Source of the DNA: Actinobacteria bacterium UBA4426
Lineage (GTDB): Bacteria; Actinomycetota; Actinomycetes; S36-B12
DNA: 58,481 nt
Assembly (NCBI GenBank): GCA_002390705.1
Contig: DGQA01000036.1
Location: forward strand, 6,376 to 64,856
Direction of reading: 5' to 3'
The translations under genes were made by a program, and so were the position numbers. Positions 58,033-58,481 of the stretch are shown one piece after another. Each line of letters opens with the position of its first letter. Within the stretch, counting starts at the first letter, position 1. Below the pieces are notes generated by a model. It saw only the letters and a list, made by a program, of their open reading frames with translations, made no database searches and was not told where the DNA came from.

Positions 58033-58416
58033 TTACAATTTTCGGGTCCCGGCGATCGCAGCGCATCCGGTGACGTGCACTCCGCTCAGCAGAAGCTGCG
58101 AGACAGCGGCAGTCAAGGTTGTGCCACTCGTGGCGACATCGTCAATCACAATTGCGGGAATTGGGTTGCGGACGTAGTGATCCGGAATGGGTCTTACCCG
58201 AAATGCGTCGTGGGAAGCATTTTTTCGATCAGCGGTTCCGAGCGTTTTCGTGCGTCCCGCGGCCCTCTGGTCAATGAGCCAATGCGCGATTGGGTACCCG
58301 GCCCGGGACAGGTGTCGCGAAATCAGGGCCAACGGGTCAAACCCCCGCGCCTTGATGGAAGGGCGCCGAGAAGGAATGGGGATCAAGATCGGCTTGCAGT
58401 GGCTGAAGTTTACCAC
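58033..58416 (-). CDS. ComFC-like phosphoribosyltransferase, C-terminal part, apparently frameshifted
   Basis: This frame encodes 127 residues with the ComF family C-terminus: PILIPIPSRRPSIKARGFDP, split by a short loop, and the PRPP-binding strand AIVIDDVATSGTTLTAAVSQ. ComFC is needed for DNA uptake in naturally transformable bacteria; in Actinobacteria its relatives are of unknown role. The N-terminal zinc and linker regions are missing from this frame, which has a TAG at 58461-58459. Another minus-strand frame just upstream reads YVRVLETLKMAH before its own stop at 58438, resembling the pre-domain helix of ComF. This suggests a single frameshift, by decay or sequencing error, with the rest of the gene outside the window. 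Confidence 0.7.
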   Translation of the reverse strand: MVNFSHCKPILIPIPSRRPSIKARGFDPLALISRHLSRAGYPIAHWLIDQRAAGRTKTLGTADRKNASHDAFRVRPIPDHYVRNPIPAIVIDDVATSGTTLTAAVSQLLLSGVHVTGCAAIAGTRKL

Positions 58417-58481
58417 AGTAATTCTTCTGGCGGATCTAATGAGCCATTTTAAGCGTCTCTAAGACCCTAACGTATCTGGGC

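Noticed and set aside
1..58481. Mobile elements, CRISPR arrays, tRNA or rRNA genes
   Set aside because: No transposase, integrase, regularly spaced direct repeats, tRNA cloverleaf or rRNA segment was recognised; gene order agrees with ordinary actinobacterial chromosome.

Overview
This window comes from the chromosome of a member of the Actinobacteria (class Actinomycetia) with moderate base composition rather than the high GC of Streptomyces or Mycobacterium. The evidence is the set of lineage markers: mtrA-mtrB-lpqB, a WhiB regulator, the F420 genes fbiA and fbiB, an acyl-CoA carboxylase epsilon subunit, DUF5719, DUF3499, TIGR03089 and DUF5941 proteins. Very tight packing and short intergenic regions suggest a streamlined, perhaps aquatic, lineage. 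I cannot name the genus. No rRNA, tRNA, CRISPR, transposase, integrase or phage gene was recognised.

Region 1 (1-10.9 kb) is a nucleoside salvage block: a nucleoside-type ABC ATPase (cut by the window edge), thymidine phosphorylase, a cupin, adenosine deaminase, then on the minus strand phosphopentomutase-like phosphosugar mutase, purine nucleoside phosphorylase, deoxyribose-phosphate aldolase, an aldehyde dehydrogenase and a catalytically dead aldehyde dehydrogenase-like partner. Together these turn nucleosides into bases plus glyceraldehyde-3-phosphate and an oxidised two-carbon product. A decayed 3' fragment of an lpdA-type flavoprotein gene lies at 10.5-10.9 kb. Region 2 (10.9-18.7 kb) holds acyl-CoA carboxylase (alpha, epsilon, beta), Maf, biotin protein ligase, a PH-domain membrane protein, GtrA, and purK-purE.

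Region 3 (18.9-39.8 kb) is a cell-envelope glycan region: UDP-glucose dehydrogenase, several glycosyltransferases, a LicC-like nucleotidyltransferase, a TagF/TagB-like polymerase, a TagG-like permease with an ATPase partner whose nucleotide-binding motifs have decayed, a sulfotransferase-like protein, a DUF5941 CDP-alcohol phosphotransferase, a second CDP-alcohol phosphotransferase, an LCP ligase and a very large secreted amidase/SpoIID protein. It looks like a pathway that builds, exports and attaches a phosphate-containing wall polymer of unknown structure, and it is the best candidate here for an undescribed system.

Region 4 (39.2-58.5 kb) is the conserved actinobacterial core: TIGR03089, mannose-1-phosphate guanylyltransferase, fbiB-fbiA, whiB, a giant membrane glycosyltransferase, DUF5719, DUF3499, phosphomannomutase fused to a Trm112-like domain, mannose-6-phosphate isomerase, adenosylhomocysteinase, mtrA-mtrB-lpqB and an apparently frameshifted comFC-like gene at the edge.

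A striking global signal is a TANNNT hexamer ending 6 to 8 bases before the start codon of most transcription-unit-leading genes. This is the geometry expected for leaderless transcripts, and it was used to choose several starts.
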